A program made the position numbers and the translations under genes. Below are positions 46,444-59,412 of a stretch of 64,000 nt of DNA, in pieces. The notes beneath the pieces were generated by a model. The model saw nothing but the letters and a program-made list of their open reading frames with translations, did no database searches and was not told where the DNA came from. This DNA comes from Diphasiastrum complanatum (lineage: Eukaryota > Streptophyta > Lycopodiopsida > Lycopodiales > Lycopodiaceae), in NCBI GenBank assembly GCA_029204225.1, contig CM055111.1, positions 26,881,540-26,945,539 of the forward strand, given 5' to 3'. Each line of letters starts with the position of its first letter. The stretch's first letter is position 1.

Positions 46444-49205
46444 ATGAATTCTCAAGGGAAAGCTAGTCCCATCATGGACAAGCTTGATGGAGCCAATTAC
46501 CATCTGTGGAAATTTAAGATGAAAACTGTATAATGGCTAAAGAATTGTGTGACGTTGTTATAGGTGCAGAAGGAAAACCTGAAGCAGACGACACAGCAAT
46601 CGCCAGATGGAAGTTGAGGGATGGGAAGGCTTTCACGCTGATCATCCTCAACATTATGGATACCCAGATCGGCCATGTATCCAAGGCCCAGACATCGAAA
46701 GAAGTCTGGGACATCTTGAGCACACTATATGAAGTGTGAGATATAGCTTCCAAGATACATTTTGGGAAGAAATTTTACTCCCTTAAGATGGCAAATGGTG
46801 ATTCCTTGCAGAATCATATCAATCAATTCAAGAACCTGCTAAAGCAAATGGCCATTGTTGGATCTGTCATAGATGATCAAGACGCAATGATGCAACTGCT
46901 TACAAGCTTGCCAAGCTCATACGACAGCTGGGTGATGATCATCACGACACATCTAAAACTGACCCTTTCGAGAGTCATTACTATGATGTTGTAGGAAGAC
47001 ACACGAAGGAACAAAGCCTCAAGTTCCTCAGTTGATTCTCACGCTTTATACACCAACAAGAGCACGACTAAGCAGAAGAAGAAAATCCGAAGCAATCAAA
47101 GCCAGACCAAAAACCAGCACAACACAAAGAACAGTCGAATCCACAGACAAAGAAGAAGCTATTCTACAGATATTGCAAGTGAAACAACCACGAAATTTAA
47201 GACTGCCGGATACTGCAAGCAAAAAACAACAACAAGGGGCAGTTGAATCAAGTGGCAAATGCAGCTGCAGAAGCTCCACAGCCTATTCAAGAAGCGGATC
47301 ATAATGCCTTCATGACCAGCCATCAAGGAGCATCCGACGACAGTTCTTGGTTCTTGGATTCTGGAGCCACTCAGCACATGACCAATCTCATTAGCTGTTT
47401 CGAGTCCTATACACCTTACAATACCAAGAAATATGTTCACCTTGGTGACAATAGCACACATGCTATTAAAGATTAATCTTTTCAAATGATTAGTCTAAGC
47501 TACTTTCTAAAGTCTTGTATATACCAAACTTATCTACGAATTTGCTCTCTGTAAGCAGAATCACAGATCTAGGACATAGAGTAGAATCCGAATGTGATCA
47601 ATGCAAAGTAGTTGATAGGATAGGCAAGATCCTAGCACTCAGAAAGAGGCATGGATACTTGTATAAATTAATTCATTGCTTTTCTGCCTCTAGTCAGATG
47701 TTCAGTACTTCTATTCATGCAAATAAAAGTTTACTTTGGCATTATAGAATTGGTCACTTGAATCATGCTGCTGTACAAAAAATGTCCAGACAATCTATTG
47801 TTCTTGATCTCGACTATCCTCGTGATAAAGTCAAGTTACCTGTATGTCAAGATTGTCTAGTTGGTAAACAAACTAGGAAACCATTTAAATCAAGCCATCA
47901 GCATATTGCTAGAAGATTGTTAGACATTGTACATTCAGACATTTGTGGCCCGATGAAAAATCTTTCGATAAAGGATGCAAACTACTTTATAACTTTTATT
48001 GATGAATTTTCCATAAGGACTATGGTGTACTTTATAAAGAAGAAATCAGAAGCCTTCAACTACTTCAGAATCTTCAAGGAGCATGCAGAAAAGAAGACTG
48101 GAAGGACGATCAAGGCCAGGTCAGACAATGGTGAAGAATACATCTCTATCGAGTTTAAGGAGTACTGCCAAAGCCAAGGCATTGAGCAGCAATTCATCAC
48201 TCCTTACAGTGGCCTGTCCAGGATGAAGAACCATATCCTGGTTGAATCAGCCAAATGTATGCTAGTGCATGCATCAATGCCCAATAGATTCCTGACCAAA
48301 GCTGTCTCCACTGCAGCCTACGTCCAGAACAGATGTTCGACCAAGGCCCTCTCAGACAAGACACCCCACGAGGTGTGGACACGCTCTAAGCCTTCTATGA
48401 AAAACCTAAGAGTGTTTGGATGCGTTGCCTATGTGCATATCCCAAAAGACACGAGGAAGAAATTGGACTTCTGAGGTCTCAAGACCATCCTGATTAGATA
48501 TACTTCATCTAATAATATATACAAGTTGTATGATCCTGATACCCAACAAATCTTGTATAGTCGGGAGACAGTCTTTATGGAGGATCAGTTCATCGACATC
48601 AAAGGCAAGGATATTGCTCCAGGAGAACCTTCATCACCTGTCTATTGTCGACACACTATTTGATAGTAAATTAGACGAAGACGTTGCTGCTACCCAACAA
48701 CAAGTCTCAGGAGTGGTTCATCAGTCGAATCATCCCTGAAGATCAAGCCGAGTGCGCACATAGCCCACAAGATATACTCCTGAGTCTACATGTCTCTTGA
48801 TACAAGAACCGACGACAGTCGAAGAGGCACTCAGCCAACCAGACATTAGAGGAGTTTTGATTTCCAAAAAGACCCTTTAAGAATTCGTGCAAGATGCCTT
48901 TAATAGTTACGTTACTTAGATTTCAAATTTGAGTGTTTTGATTGGTCCATGTGTAAGAAACATTTGAGAAAAAATATAAAAAGAATCTTTACAAAGGGTC
49001 TTTTTTGGATTTAGAACTCCTCTAATGCTCTGATCTCTAGAGAGAAGCTATGGACAGAGAGTATTCCTCTCTGATCAAGAACCAGACGTTGTCATAGTCG
49101 AACCTCCTATTGGCTACAATATCATTGATTGCAAATGGATCTTTAAGATCAAATACAATGCCCATGGAGCAATTGATTGAAGGAAGACAAGACTGGTAGC
49201 ACAAG
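46444..49205 (+). mobile_element. copia C gag-protease-integrase-RT start
   Basis: Gag begins at ATG 46444 (MNSQGKASPIMDKLDGANYH), with a frameshift near 46530, a TGA at 46738 and a TAG near 46992. The knuckle (about 47170) keeps YCK...NHEI...DC but has lost its first Cys. The protease at 47348 has intact WFLDSGATQHMT. The integrase (47515-48474) has LLWHYRIGHLNH...CQDCLVGK, Asp in IVHSDICGP and in ARSDNGEEY. The catalytic Glu of the usual NGVAERKN is replaced (GLSRMKNH). RT starts near 48825, is interrupted by a 174-bp MITE, resumes with EYSSLIKNQT and KWIFKIKYNAHGAID, and ends at TRLVAQGI (49205). The rest of RT, RNase H and the 3' LTR are absent. Confidence 0.92.
48849..49022. mobile_element. 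MITE with about 40-bp terminal inverted repeats
   Basis: It starts GAGGAGTTTTGATTTCC and ends GGATTTAGAACTCCTC. The inverted repeats extend through AAAAAGACCCTTT with few mismatches. TA lies on each side (48847-48848 and 49023-49024) as the probable target duplication. It splits the copia C frame between ALSQPD and the AMDREYSS region. No coding capacity. Confidence 0.82.
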
Positions 49206-49744
49206 GAATTTGGTGGCCATCCCTACTTTATAGGACCTACACCTAAGTTTAATGTGAAAATTTGACCAACTAGCTACCTATCAGGCATAACTCTAGGATC
49301 TAGGCTAGGGTTTCATTTTAGGGCAAGAAGGGTGAGTTAACTTCCTTATTACATGCTGGAAATCCACCTAACTTCAAGAAGGAAGTCGAATTTGCTATGT
49401 ATTCCAAGCTCCCATAGTGAGAAGATAGATTATTTTTGGAGCTCATTGGAAATCTCAAGCTAGTTCACTATGTACATTGAGTTTTTGTGATCCAGATGAA
49501 ACCAAATCAATTTCTACTTGTTTCTCAGGTTGAAGGCCGTACTATAGCCTGTAGTACACACGTGTGGGCTCAGATTTCAATGTTGATAAATTCTTTTGAT
49601 TGTTAATGCTTGTTGTTTGTCAAATTGCCAATCTAGATCAATTTTTTTGTGTCTAGTTTTTTGATAGATTGTTAAGCAAGCATCCAATCACTCTTGTGGA
49701 TCTTTTGTAGATCTATTTATGGTCCTAAAGTACAGTAATTTCAC
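49206..49744. other. intergenic, no gene seen
   Basis: No coding motif. CACACGTGTGGGC at about 49557 recalls sequence in the copia D LTR, but no LTR boundaries are visible. Confidence 0.45.
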
Positions 49745-49761
49745 AAACATTTGACACACAT

Positions 49762-52760
49762 GAGGTGATCCTAGATTTATGAGTCACCTCACACTTCATG
49801 ACATCAAGACGAATAATGTCTGATTTCAGAAGTGCTGATCCTTCAAGCATGCAACATGATTGACGCCAATACCAATACTCTGATCACTCAAGGCAGAAGA
49901 AAAGGAATTCTATATCATCTGAAGGTACGCCTACCTACAGATCAGGTGCATCAGACTCATGATGATTCGCCAGACACTTTGTGGCACAAGAGACTATGCC
50001 ACATGAACTCAATGGCACTTTATCAAGCAAGTCATCATGGAGCAATAATAGGGATCAACATCTCGAATGCAACCAATTCAACCGCCTGTGATACATGTTT
50101 GAAAGAGAAGATGTCGTGCACTCCATTCGTCAAAGACTCCTACAGAATGACCAAAATTCTGGAGTTAGTGCATTTTGACATCTGTGGGCCTTTCAATATG
50201 ATCTCAGTAGGAGGTCCAAATATTATATAACTTTCATTGATGATTATAGCAAATTCACCAGAGTGTATTTTATTCAAAATAAATCTGAAGCATTTGATAA
50301 ATTCACAGAATATGTGAATTGGGCTGAGAGATGTACAGACAACAAAGGACAGATTGAGGTGGCGAATACATCTTGAATCGCTTCACTGACTTCTGCAATG
50401 ATCGTGGCATCATTCATAGAAGGACTGTAGCATACACACCGCAGCACAATGGTGTTGCAGAAAGAAAGAACATGACCTTGATGGAAGCAGCTAGATGCAT
50501 GATGGCTTACTCGAAGGCTCCAAGGGTACCGTGGGCTGAAGCAGTATCTACAGCCGCATACATCCAGAATAGGACAAACAAGTCTGGTGTCCCTCACACG
50601 ACACCACACGAGTTATGATGGGGTAGAAAGCCCAACCTGTCTCACGTAAGAGTCTTTGGCTGTGTAGCTTATGCACATATTCTTGATAAGCTTTGAAAGA
50701 AGCTTGGTGAGAAAGCCGAGTAGAGATTTCTAGTAGGTTATGACAACAACTCTTCATACTACAAAGTCTACATGCTAGACACAAACACTGTGAAAACAGT
50801 GAGAGATGTCAGATTTGATGAGAGCAGGACAATGGCCAATGACAATCCTGTCAGCTATGAAGTTTTGGAGAGACAATATTATGACTTGCTACCAATGAAA
50901 TAGGGAGCAAAGGATGAACACGAAAACAAAGATTTTTGTGTCGTTTCCCATTCGAGTGACGAACCTGAAGAAAAAAAATTCGAGAGACAGCCTACTGCTA
51001 CAGTTCCTGTAAACCAAGATGGTTTCGGACCTAGCAGAGCAGACAAAGACAAAGGCATTGTTGTCCCAGGAAGATCTCCTAAAAGGTCGACAAGACCATG
51101 AAGAGCACCAGCAAGATACGTGCCAAGCAGCTCAGCATCCACATCAGAAGAGTTCTGCGGATTCAGTGGCAAACCACAGACTTTCGAGGAAGCGATTGAA
51201 TGTCCAGAGAAGACAGATGGATCCAAGCCATGAACAAAGAGATGGAGTCCATGAGGAAGAACCATGTATGGATGTTGCAGCCATTACCACATAAGTGCAA
51301 GACTGTCAAATGCACATGGGTTTTCAAGCTCAAATACGGACCAGATGAGAATGTCACGAAATACAAGGCAAGACTGGTGGCAAAGGAATTTTCTCAGAGA
51401 TATGGTATTGACTACTCTGAAACGTTCTCTCCTATCATTAAGCATTCATCCCTATGACTGTTATTTGCATATGCAGTAGCTTATGACCTCAGGATCCACA
51501 TTGTGGATGAGAAGTCAGCCTTCTTGCATGGCAAATTAGATGAAGAGGTCTATATGGATCAACCCCCAGGATTTGTCTCGAATTCACTTCTTGACTATGC
51601 ATGCAGAATGCATAGAAGTATCTATGGTCTAAAACATCAGCCCGACAATGGTACAAGAAGAAAGATCAAGCCCTGAAATTATTAGGATTCAAGCCTTTGC
51701 TGGCTGATTCTAATTTATATGTCAGAGTTACAGATGGGCAGATCATCATTGTGGCTGTGATGTGGACGACACTCTGATAATTTGCAAGAGTGAGCAGCTG
51801 ATTGCTGAAGTGAAGACAGACATCTCAAAATATTTCGAGATCGTCGATTTGGGAGAAGCCAGGTGTTACCTAGGCTTGCAAATTGAAAGAGACTATGAGG
51901 GAGGTAAGTTATACCTTCACCAGTCCAGATACACCCAGAAGATTCTAGAGGATTTTGGGATGCTGAACTGCAAAGGGGTGAATACCCCAATGCTCGCAGG
52001 GATAGTGCTGACAAATGATGACTGAAGAAGAGAGAGAACAGATGCAGCTCACACCTTACAAGATGCTGATAGGTTTGTTGATGTACCTTGCAGAAACACA
52101 CGGCCTGACATTGCTTATCCAATGTTCAGGATGAGCCAATTCTGCACGAATCCAGGCTCGAAACATTGGAAGATTGCAAAACGCATTTTGCAATATCTTC
52201 AATTAACGAGGGATTATGGCTTATGTTGTTGTCGTGATGCAGGTTTCAAGATGCTTTCCTACAGTGATGCTAGCAAGGCATCCCTTAAGGATGACTGTAA
52301 AATTGTCTCAGGAGGGTGCACCATCGCATCGGGAGCAGCAATTCTCTAGATCAGCAAGAAGTAGACCGTTGTGGCCCAAGTCATCCTGCGAAGCACAATA
52401 CATTGCAGCAGCAAAGATGGCCAACAAGATAATCTGGCTAAGGCAGTTCCTGGATGAATTGAGTGAAACAAGGAACAAGCCTTTGGTCTTGCAGATGGAT
52501 AACACCTCTGCAATACATCTAACAAAAGATCATGTGTTCCATTCGAGAGCGAAGCATATTGTGATCAAGTATCACTTGATCACGTATCTAATTGAGAAGA
52601 AGATGCTGCAGACCACCTTCATCAGAACGAAAGATATGGTTGCTGACATCTTCACCAAAGCCTTGGACAAAGGACTTTTTGAGAGACAGAGGAGTAGTCT
52701 GGGGATCGTAAAGCTATCATGCTTTGAGAGAGAGCTGAAGAAACAAAACGTTTCTGTTTA
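49762..52760 (+). mobile_element. copia copy B, pol region, sister of copy A
   Basis: It aligns with copy A from the protease onward. The protease start is degraded (LDL*VTSH) and about 185 bases of A are missing at 49849. The integrase (49832-50618) has LWHKRLCHMN...CDTCLKEK, HFDICGPF, and a well-kept HNGVAERKNMTLMEAARCMM including the Glu. RT runs 51200-52025 (AMNKEMESMRKNHVW, KARLVAKEFSQRYGIDY); the YVDD segment at about 51760 is shifted by an indel (VAVMWTTL in one frame, MDDTLI in the next). RNase H: 52122-52349 and 52384-52740 (SCEAQYIAAAKMANK, FTKALDKGLFERQRSS). Many stops and frameshifts. Like A it has no gag. Confidence 0.92.
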
Positions 52761-52985
52761 CAAAGCCTTGCTAGCTTTTAGCCCTCTGCCTGACGAAATG
52801 TTTGCGAACACAAAAGTCAAGAGACACGAACACGAAAGATTCGTAAACGAGAATCTTTTGTGGTCGAGGACGAGAAAGTCAGACGATGGAGACGAAACAA
52901 ACGGTGCAACATGAAAAATGTCACAAAACCTTTTCTGCCCTCACGCTCCAAAAAGTACCAGCAAGATCATGTAAGTACCCAAAAG

Positions 52986-53605
52986 TACAGATATCTGATC
53001 TGATGGCATGACGTCAGCAGATACACTCTAGGTCGTGGCTAATCTGCCACTCTTGTAATTTTTTGATTAATTGTAGATGCTTAATTACTCTAATCTAGAA
53101 GTTACACAGAGCAACTATATACTTACTGAATCATACTTGATACAGAGACATACAGATAAGTAGTATGTAGTAATCATTCAAGATGAAAATACAAACAACA
53201 AGTCCGCCTACGTGCGAGACGAGTTCTGTAAGTAGGATCGATAGAGATCCACAGGTCCATTAGTAAGTTGAGACATCTACTCGTGAGAGAATTGTATTTC
53301 TCTCATGCCAACGCACTGTGTGGATCTGCATGCAGTGCCTGAAAAATCAGAGAAAGTCAATAGATGATCTTGTAGCCATTGTGCACATGTCACTTTTACG
53401 ATGTACGATCTTGAATGCAAATGTGTCTGCTGTTATTCAAATGTCTAATTCTCTCATTCATTTGATTCCGCACATTGGTTGAATTTTTGTTGAATGCTAC
53501 ATTGATTTATAAACGTAGATCAGTTATGCCTGACTACATTCTGGAGGACTATAGGAGTGATTAAGTTGGAGTGACCAGCGATCACATCTGAACTCCATCC
53601 AAATT
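52986..53605 (+). repeat. 3' LTR of copia copy B (approximate ends)
   Basis: Matches 4438-5030 over its length, starting TACAGATATCTGATC (first bases decayed from TG). No coding content. Confidence 0.65.
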
Positions 53606-53739
53606 GCATTGCATCGTTTGCTTCACTTTCATGATTCATTCGATTGATTCGCTTCATTGGTGTCAAATTCCAAATCAGTAGAGAGAACTGAGAACTCTAT
53701 ATGCAATTAGTCAATTATATATTTCTTATCAAATTCATC

Positions 53740-53905
53740 ATGTTTGTGCATGTCCTTAAATAAGCTTTGGTTAAAGATGACATGCATGAGATCCCCCATG
53801 CAAGTGATGACTTTGGCACCACACTCATCATCCACTATGCACCTCTCCTTGTCTATGTCATATGATAGCATGACCTCAACTGATGGAGAGGTAGCAAAGG
53901 GAGTG
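53740..53905 (-). pseudogene. short unrecognised coding-like fragment
   Basis: The minus strand reads PFATSPSVEVMLSYDIDKER, then CIVDDECGAKVITCMGDLMH and NQSLFKDMHKHDEF without a stop. No start codon or domain was recognised. It may be an exon of a lost gene or part of another retroelement. Confidence 0.3.
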
Positions 53906-54169
53906 TTAGAGCAACCCTAATGGGAAGGGAAAACATCCTGGTCGAAAAGGTATGGAGATTAAATATCCTCAGATCGAGAGGAGGTCACCAGGTAGTCAAC
54001 CAACCTACTAGAACTCCAACCCTCCCGTCGAGGCCTTAGTCTGCCCTTAAAATTGTGAAAGTGTCTTTTGGCAAAATGCGAAGGTTTGTGGCATGAAGGT
54101 AGGGTGTAACGGGTAGAAGACAGCTAATGGACGGATGATGGCGACGAGAAACTAGAATCAGTTTTGATT

Positions 54170-55692
54170 AAGGCTAATACATTTCTTTTCATTAGATATT
54201 TTAATTTAATCAGTTCTCTTGGATTGATCACATAAGAAGGAGATCACCGATATAGACTAAATACAGTCATGGACACAGAAGAGATAGCTCCAGAGTGAGT
54301 TTTACAGATCAATAGTAACTAGTCATATTATTTTTGAGAGAAAACATCTCTCTTACGCCAACATGCTGATCTGAGAAACATACAACGCTCAAGAAAATAT
54401 TATAAATCTAGCTTTGATAATAGAAACGATTTTCTCAATGCCTTGTTCTAAGATGTGTATGATCCGCAATATCAGAATGCATGCTAGAAGTAGATATCTT
54501 TTTGTTGTTGTTTTACTCAACATTATCTGTTGTTTACAAGTTTAATTTTACAAAAGATTGTCAGAAGTGATTTGGGGCTTGGAAGAGAATTAGACCATAG
54601 TCAATAGCAGTAGCTACTCATGCCAAGTCGGCTCTATCCAGCCTTCATCCCCAGGAATTTTCCCTCAATGGTATCAAAGCATTTGATGCTATCAGATTTC
54701 CTTTAGTGATATCAAAGTGTCTGACGTTTCCAGAATTCCATCACATAAACAAGTATACCATTTCTAAGCTACTATGCTACAAATTCAACATGTGCAACAT
54801 CTCCTAGGTTCTTATATCATTTATAGGCTACTATGCTATAGCTCCAACATGTAGTGAGCATGCAAAAATTTACTCTATCTCACGATATGAACTACAACAA
54901 GGACACTAGGATTAAGGTATTCCTTTGGTCCAATGATCGTCAGAGATTCATATAATGATTACGAACTGGATAGACCAGTTGCTATGTCATTTCAACCAAT
55001 TCTATTGAGAAATATCTAGTGGGGTTGGACAGGACTACGTTTAGGGCTTACAATAAAGACTCACCTTGAGCATTCTATATGCAAGATCACCGACGAACTC
55101 AGGTATTGTCCGAAAGTGACTGACAACAGCCCATAATGGATTAATCTAATTTGCAATATATAGATAAATCATTCTCTTAATTAGTTAGCCACGATCTATA
55201 CAAATACCCATCAACTTATCGATTGTAAGATTACAATGTTATAATCGTTGAACATCCAGAACACAATTGTTTTATTCTTTCTCTCTCTTACTATAGAGTA
55301 TCGTCTTAGAAATAACGTGACTCTATTTGCATAATGATTGTTATCATTCATGACTAATTAGTATTTATTCTATAATTTGAGTTGTGTATGTTTTGATTGA
55401 ATGCTTATTTCATTCATGTTCATATAGATTCAATCCTGCACATAAATTATTCATAGATTAAACTATTCATGTGACTGATAGCATACCGCACATAAATCTA
55501 AATCTATAACTCAGTGAATTTGTACATGGCTATGGAATCGAGTCTTTTGATCCAGTGACTTCAAAATTGTGTTCAAGTAAGATAGATCTCGATTTGTTCA
55601 AATTTGATCTGAATACAATAGACATAGTGACATGTACTGAAGATTCCGCTTGTTTCTCACTGATATGATGCACATTGCCTCAAATCCCAATA
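54170..55692 (+). repeat. degraded copia LTR sequence(s)
   Basis: 54240-54400 resembles the A/B LTRs (CTCTTACGCCAACATGC, AACGCTCAAGAA). A near-match primer site TGGTATCAAAGC lies at 54669-54680, suggesting an LTR end there. A second LTR end precedes the exact primer site at 55693. Boundaries are not resolvable. Confidence 0.5.
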
Positions 55693-55704
55693 TGGTATCA
55701 GAGC
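55693..55704 (+). other. primer binding site of copia G
   Basis: Exact TGGTATCAGAGC, preceded by an AT-rich LTR-like tail. Confidence 0.85.
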
Positions 55705-55819
55705 TATCTCTCTATTAATTTGATACCGACATGCTATCAGAAGCTTTAGCTTGATATCAAATCATTTAGATATTATCAGTGGAACATATATTAACATAAA
55801 TAATAATTTTGATATAGTG

Positions 55820-56030
55820 TAGAATTTTGCTGGTTCGAATTACCACTTGTGGAAATTCAAGATGAGAGTAGTATTCATGACCAAAGAACTATAGAACAAC
55901 TGATCAGACAGATCTTGATTCTACTAACAAAGCACACAGTTTACTTGACAAATGATGAGAAAGAAATGAACGCGAACTCGAAACATTTCTATTCGTGACC
56001 AACTCAAAAAGATTCGCAAAGGATAACTCC
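55820..56030 (+). pseudogene. copia G gag N-terminal fragment
   Basis: FAGSNYHLWKFKMRVVF and MTKEL match the gag start of copia C (DGANYHLWKFKMK). A TAG follows directly and the rest is replaced by sequence shared with 5478-5575. Confidence 0.7.
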
Positions 56031-57640
56031 CAAAGTTAAGTTGAAAGAAAGCTTTGATCTTTTCAATGGTCTAGACATGCACTAGTCATATGTCAATTGG
56101 AAGTAGAAAGTCTTTGAATCAATATAGAATCAAACTTTTTGTTTCATTCCTTAAGAACTTAATGGAGTCCACATTTTGATTCCATACTAAAACTGGCATA
56201 ACTTTTTAGTGGTAAGTCCGAATTTAGCGAAGTTTGGTGCATTGGAAAGCGCTCAACAAGGGCTTTCCAATGATATGTTAGATGACATACTTTTGAGCTA
56301 CGAATAAAAAGTTATGGCAAGTCAAATGTATTAGTGTTATAATATGTTAATAATATTTGATCACATCCCATTAATGGTGATAGGTCCAAGCCTTGTTTGA
56401 TGACATCTATACATTTTCCTCCATAGAATTTCTTGTGTACATTGTTTTTATATGAATAGATATGTACTTTACTTGGACTCAATACCTTCATCAAGAACAA
56501 GTGGCAACAACAATTTATTTAGAATACTAAACAACTAGTAGAAGAAAATCTATCATTCTTTTTTTTCAATGCATTCTAGGAGTTTGAAATTGTGCTCAGT
56601 GGGAATGCTTGTAAGTAGTCATTAAGGCTTTTGAAGAGGACACGCAATTTTGTCTACTCTAATGGGAGAGAATTTACTTATTACATCTGCTTGTTGTGAA
56701 AGCTAATTAATCGTTTCGATTTAAAAGAACAAATTTTTTTGATTTGCTTTATGCAAAACAAAGAAATAGAATCAATTGTGTAGATATTATCTTTGAAAAG
56801 AAGAAAATAAGAAAAGCGTTGACCTTAGAGATATTTTCAAATATTTTGGTGTATCCATTTCGGCTAGAAGTAAAGCCATGGTTCTAAAAATAACAAAACA
56901 ATAGATATAAGTGTGTTCACCATCTTGATACTTTTGATTTCTTTTTATAGTAAATACATATCAAGCCATTATATGCCATGGGAGGGTCACCTTTCATTTT
57001 TTGGTGTAGGCATAGTCTCTTCTTGCATCAATTTTTTCATAGCGAGGTAGCACTATAAGTTTTGTATTAATCAAGTCTATCCACTCACTTCTATTAGGTA
57101 GAATTAGTTACTAACATAGAAGTTATGGTTATGATTCACAAGGGTAATTACATGTACTTTGCCTAAGCTATCACACATGTGCTTTACCTATGATTCTTCT
57201 CTAGGTGTGTCTTGTAGTGGCATCTATAAACACCTCGCGTTGTTCTATGCAACTCTGGGTGTGGTATGAATGCAGAATAAGTACTCTTGAGTGTATTGAC
57301 TAATGACCTATACATGGAAATGTAGGAATTAAATGCTATAATAAACAAAACATTTTCAAATCTAAAGGGGCTCACATTCTATAGATACTATAAAGACTAG
57401 AATGTCACTAGTTTCCATCATTAATCTCCTAGAACAAGTTCATCATCTCAGCTTGATAGATGTCATTAGGTTTGCACAATTAATGTGTTAAAATAAGTTC
57501 ATATTTAGACTTCACCTTCACCAACTGACACACAAAACTCAACTTATTAATCTCTAATAGCCGAAGCCACATTATTTTCTCTGGACGATCCATCAGCACG
57601 AGATCGAGATTTCAAAATATAAAACTTTCACACTAATAGC
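56031..57640. other. AT-rich intergenic, no gene seen
   Basis: No conserved coding text on either strand. It forms the 3' flank of the EF-hand gene. Confidence 0.55.
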
Positions 57641-57668
57641 TTTGTATTATGGAACCTTACAACTTTTT

Positions 57669-58415
57669 CTATGGACTTGTCATCATTTTCTTGAACTCCT
57701 CAAAATTGACAAAGCCATCTCCATCAGAATCCACTATTCTAATCATCTGATGACAATCTTCTATCGTCAGCCCGCAGTCACCCAAATTCAGCAACACATT
57801 ATGGAGTTCCTCCGCAGAAATGTAACCATTTTTGTCAGCATCAAAAACATAGAAGACATCTTTCAGCTCTTCAGGGCTAGCCAAGTTCTCAGCAGCTACC
57901 GGTGCATTCAACTTCATGAACTCCTCTAGATCAATGTAACCGTCACCATCAATGTCAACTTCTTGTACCATCAGCTGCAAGTCCTTCTCCGAAGGAGTAT
58001 CACCCAGCGATCTTAGAACGGATCCAAGTTCTGATACTGAGATCTTACCATCCCCATTGGAATCGAAAAATTTAAACACGTCTTCCAGTTCGTGTCGAAG
58101 CTCGGTCGAAAGGAACTGAATCTTTCGGGAGAGCTTTGTGATGTTTGATTCAGTTGGTGATCGAGAATCAACAACGTCAATTTCATGCACATTAGAAATA
58201 CGGAAAGACGCTGACTCGTTGTAGCTGGTAACCGCCTTTGAGGAATTTGTTGTCATGTGGTTCCTTGATACTTCCTTGAATAAAATCGATGATGATAACG
58301 ACCTCGACGAAGCTGGGTAAGCGGGTGAAATTGAGTAGGAATTCGACGATCCTTTGGAGGATCGTTGCCAAAAATTCCTGCCCTTTTGGCGCCAGAAGTT
58401 TTTCAGTAGCTTCAT
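57669..58415 (-). CDS. calmodulin-like protein with four EF-hands
   Basis: A single-exon 248-residue calcium sensor of the plant CML type; it would bind Ca2+ and pass the signal to partner proteins. Residues 1-100 are Ser- and base-rich (MKLLKNFWRQKGRNFWQRSS), an N-terminal extension that could be a targeting peptide. Four canonical 12-residue EF loops follow: DSNGDGKISVSE (118-129), DIDGDGYIDLEE (154-165), DADKNGYISAEE (192-203) and DSDGDGFVNFEE (229-240). Every loop has Asp at position 1 and Glu at position 12, so all should bind calcium. Loops 1-2 and 3-4 form two pairs joined by a linker containing APVAAENLASPEE. The frame is intact from ATG to TAG, unlike everything around it. A TATA-like TATATATGAG lies about 220 bases upstream (58633-58642). 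Confidence 0.95.
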   Translation of the reverse strand: MKLLKNFWRQKGRNFWQRSSKGSSNSYSISPAYPASSRSLSSSILFKEVSRNHMTTNSSKAVTSYNESASFRISNVHEIDVVDSRSPTESNITKLSRKIQFLSTELRHELEDVFKFFDSNGDGKISVSELGSVLRSLGDTPSEKDLQLMVQEVDIDGDGYIDLEEFMKLNAPVAAENLASPEELKDVFYVFDADKNGYISAEELHNVLLNLGDCGLTIEDCHQMIRIVDSDGDGFVNFEEFKKMMTSP

Positions 58416-59412
58416 GCTTGTAGAAGTAACAGCTTTATATCTAAGGAGTTCCCCTAACTTTTAACTGCTGAGCTTCGTAACTTCAGAAAAACCTAGCTGT
58501 TGAATCGGCTGCTTCTCCCCAAAAGATGGCTTAATAACCTCTGAGCAATGAGAGACGCGAAGATGATCAAACTCAGAATGTGTATGCTTCACATAAGAAA
58601 CGAAATACGCTAACTGATTGATAGATCAGCCTCATATATATGATATGTCTATTCTATGTAGCGTGCATTTCCGTTTGCGGAGCGTCTCTCCCTCCACAGC
58701 ATCTACAAACAAAGCGTGAATATTCTCAAATGCTCAGAAACACAACGACGAACAAAATTTAAAATTCTCCTCATATTTCGCACCGCGATGGCGCAGACTG
58801 CAAACCTACCTACATCAAATGATTAATTATTGGAGCATCAACCCAGCGGCAAACGCACGCAGTGCGCACCCACAGAAAAAACGAAGAAACTGCAAGAAAC
58901 AATCGTGCGATCCAGGAACAGGCGGTCGAATGAGACGTGCAGAATAGCAGGCCATGAACTTATCTCCGTTGCAAGTAAATAAGTACAACTGCAGGAAGAC
59001 GATAAGCCTTCACAGAAAAGCATCAAACAAAGGACAAGCCCGGAGAAAAATAAGCCGATCACACTAGTACATAGCTTGAGACTACGAGTAGATATATAAT
59101 TAAAACACAAAGGAAAGTAAGACTTCAGGAGGCATTTTCGAAGAAGGCTCAATGGTCTGAAGCCAGATGCCCACCCACCGATGGGAACCATAATTCGTGT
59201 TATAAAAACATGCGATAAAGATAGATGCCCAAGTGATCTGAAAGTGGTGATTATGATGTAGTGAGTGACAAGGCAAATGTGAAAGGAAAGAGCCAAGGAA
59301 AGTGCCCAATCAATTTAAAACATCAAGGGGTAATGTGAATAGATTGTGGCCAAGCTAGGTCATCAATCAAATCAAATCACCATCAACTAGAAAGAGAGAG
59401 ATGGTGCCAAGC
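58416..59412. other. 5' flank of the EF-hand gene, no other gene seen
   Basis: It presumably holds the promoter and 5' leader. The open frames at 58838-59309 have no conserved motif. A CATATATATGA TATA-like box is at 58633-58643. Confidence 0.5.

Noticed and set aside
58838-59309. Two overlapping ORFs upstream of the EF-hand gene
   Set aside because: No conserved motif, no start context, composition like the flanking non-coding DNA.
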